The position numbers and the translations under genes were made by a program. Source: SFWF01 sp964599835 (GTDB lineage: Bacteria; Bacillota; Clostridia; Oscillospirales; Acutalibacteraceae). From it: DNA of 6,783 bases. This document shows, piece after piece, positions 6,186-6,783 of the stretch. Under the pieces are notes generated by a model, which was not told where the DNA came from, made no database searches, and saw only the letters and a program-made list of their open reading frames with translations. The DNA is taken from contig CAZRHF010000120.1 in the NCBI GenBank assembly GCA_964599835.1, positions 1-6,783 on the forward strand, read 5' to 3'. The first letter of the stretch is position 1, and each line of letters begins with the position of its first letter.

Positions 6186-6245
6186 CCCCCACCACCGTCT
6201 GCGACGGTCCCCCTTCCCCTTCAAAGGGGAAGGCCTGCGGCGAGG
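6186..6245 (-). repeat. GC-rich palindromic repeat, left copy (downstream of the DUF559 gene)
   Basis: Two hairpins lie side by side: a 10-bp stem, ccttcccctt (6212-6221) with aaggggaagg (6224-6233), loop ca; and a 6-bp stem, accgtc (6194-6199) with gacggt (6203-6208), loop tgc. The 16 bases 6206-6221 recur exactly, in inverted orientation, at 6651-6666. The flanks are also similar, including the section holding the DUF559 stop. No T-run follows, so it is not a classical terminator. It resembles REP/MITE-type dispersed palindromes. In the transcript it would separate the DUF559 stop from the aminotransferase ribosome binding site. Confidence 0.8.
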
Positions 6246-6611
6246 TCAGATCGTGTTAATTCTTTGCATTACTGCCTGGTCTATGTATTCGCAAACCTCG
6301 GTTAAATTCTTATTTACGTCTTCGTTTGCGATTCTTATAACGGTCAAGCCGTATTTTTCGAGGTATTCGGTTCGCTTTGCATCGTATTCGAGGGCCTCGG
6401 GATAAGAGTGCTGTGACCCGTCTAATTCTATAACGAGACCTGCCCTCGCACAGTAAAAGTCCACAATATACCGACCGATCACCTTTTGCTTTTTAAATCG
6501 GATCGGATAGTTGCTTAAAAAATCGTACCAAAGCCGTTTTTCTTCCGGGGTCATATTTTTTCGCAGGGTCTGTGAAAGAGCAACAAGCTTAGGATTATAC
6601 TTATTGTCCAT
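6246..6611 (-). CDS. DUF559 domain protein (Vsr-like / PD-(D/E)XK nuclease fold)
   Basis: This 121-residue protein matches the DUF559 family, related to very-short-patch-repair endonucleases. Typical features in order are the N-terminal helix with MTPEEKRLW (20-28), the basic strand RFKKQKVIGRYIVDFYC (38-54), the core VIELDGSQH (60-68), YDAKRTEYL (76-84) and GLTVIRI (88-94). D51, E62 and D64 are the probable metal ligands and H68 is also conserved. ATG at 6611 is preferred because AAGGTGAT (6616-6623) precedes it; ATG at 6629 is an alternative giving six more residues. The gene lies precisely between two inverted palindromic repeats and upstream of an unrelated aminotransferase, which suggests an inserted cassette. 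No cytosine methyltransferase is nearby, so a Dcm/Vsr-type partner is not supported. Biochemical function is unproven for most of the family. Confidence 0.85.
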   Translation of the reverse strand: MDNKYNPKLVALSQTLRKNMTPEEKRLWYDFLSNYPIRFKKQKVIGRYIVDFYCARAGLVIELDGSQHSYPEALEYDAKRTEYLEKYGLTVIRIANEDVNKNLTEVCEYIDQAVMQRINTI

Positions 6612-6632
6612 ATGAATCACCTTGAACATCAC

Positions 6633-6684
6633 CGTGCCTTCCCCTTTTTAAAGGGGAAGGGGGACCGCAACGCGGTGGAAGGGG
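6633..6684 (+). repeat. GC-rich palindromic repeat, right copy (upstream of the DUF559 gene)
   Basis: This inverted partner of the repeat at 6186-6245 has an 11-bp stem (6637-6647 with 6650-6660, loop tt) followed by a smaller stem accgc-aac-gcggt (6664-6676) and ggaagggg. The 16 bases at 6651-6666 are the exact reverse complement of 6206-6221. It lies between the promoter and the DUF559 ribosome binding site, so it would form a structured 5' leader in the transcript. There is no T-run on either strand. Confidence 0.8.
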
Positions 6685-6698
6685 CTGATAATAAGAAG

Positions 6699-6727
6699 AT
6701 TATAGCACAAAGAACCGCAGGATGCAA
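6699..6727 (-). promoter_or_regulatory. Promoter upstream of the DUF559-aminotransferase operon
   Basis: On the minus strand a perfect -10 box TATAAT (6699-6704) lies 17 nt from a weak -35 box TTGCAT (6722-6727). Transcription would start near 6692, just outside the right palindromic repeat. It would read through DUF559 into the aminotransferase and TIM-barrel genes, since no other promoter or terminator is obvious between them. Confidence 0.55.
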
Positions 6728-6757
6728 TTTGAACAAGTCCAGTAAAAACTGACAATA

Positions 6758-6783
6758 GAAAAAAGAACCCCTCCTATGGTAAA
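6758..6783 (-). terminator. Probable 3' half of a terminator cut by the window edge
   Basis: Read on the minus strand this is ACCATAGGAGGGGTTCT followed by six Ts, the form of the descending arm and U-tail of a factor-independent terminator. The matching arm would lie beyond 6783 and is not visible. If real, it ends a minus-strand gene upstream and isolates the promoter at 6699-6727. Confidence 0.35.

Noticed and set aside
6163..6195. Longer aminotransferase starting at GTG 6195
   Set aside because: The extension runs through the palindromic repeat and past the ribosome binding site that serves ATG 6162.
6212..6233. Palindromic repeat as a factor-independent terminator
   Set aside because: The stem is followed by no T-run on either strand, and an inverted second copy exists, so a dispersed repeat is the better explanation.
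6186..6684. CRISPR array or complete insertion sequence
   Set aside because: There are only two repeat copies, inverted rather than direct, with no spacers and no transposase; DUF559 is not a known transposase.
6733..6754. Small hairpin cagt-aaaa-actg near the right end
   Set aside because: The stem is only 4 bp with mismatched flanks and no T-run; it is too weak to call.

Overview
The window looks like chromosomal DNA of an anaerobic gut-type Firmicute, probably class Clostridia (Oscillospirales/Lachnospirales-like). This rests on strong AGGAG-type ribosome binding sites, short operon spacings, a DegV protein, a bifidobacterial/clostridial-style N-acetylhexosamine kinase, and GC-rich palindromic repeats next to a DUF559 gene. 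The lineage is an inference; there is no rRNA or other marker. All convincing genes are on the minus strand, so transcription runs from right to left.

Right end (6783 to about 4088): a sigma-A-type promoter (6699-6727) precedes a small DUF559 nuclease-like gene (6246-6611). This gene sits between two inverted copies of a GC-rich palindromic repeat (about 6186-6245 and 6633-6684) and looks like a cassette inserted into the leader of the next gene. That gene is a PLP-dependent class I/II aminotransferase (4987-6162). It is followed after 5 nt by a xylose-isomerase-like TIM-barrel protein (4088-4981). The joint substrate of these two enzymes is not evident.

Middle (about 4100 to 3131): a DegV-family fatty-acid-binding protein gene (3170-4036) has its own near-consensus promoter (4070-4098), with a palindrome across the -10 box. 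It ends in a 12-bp hairpin terminator (3131-3160).

Left (3125 to 81): a second promoter (3097-3125) drives an amino-sugar operon: a NahK-like N-acetylhexosamine kinase (1963-3057), then nagB (1238-1951), then nagA (166-1236), then a strong hairpin terminator (81-124). The operon reads as a route from free N-acetylhexosamine to fructose-6-phosphate. Two things do not fit simply. nagB carries an in-frame TAA at codon 49, so it is broken as given. NahK enzymes make the 1-phosphate, whereas NagA needs the 6-phosphate, so a mutase or a changed kinase specificity is required.

I saw no tRNA, rRNA, CRISPR array, riboswitch or complete transposon. No stretch over 300 bases lacks a gene. The most notable items are the nagB nonsense codon, the repeat-flanked DUF559 cassette and the NahK-NagB-NagA combination.
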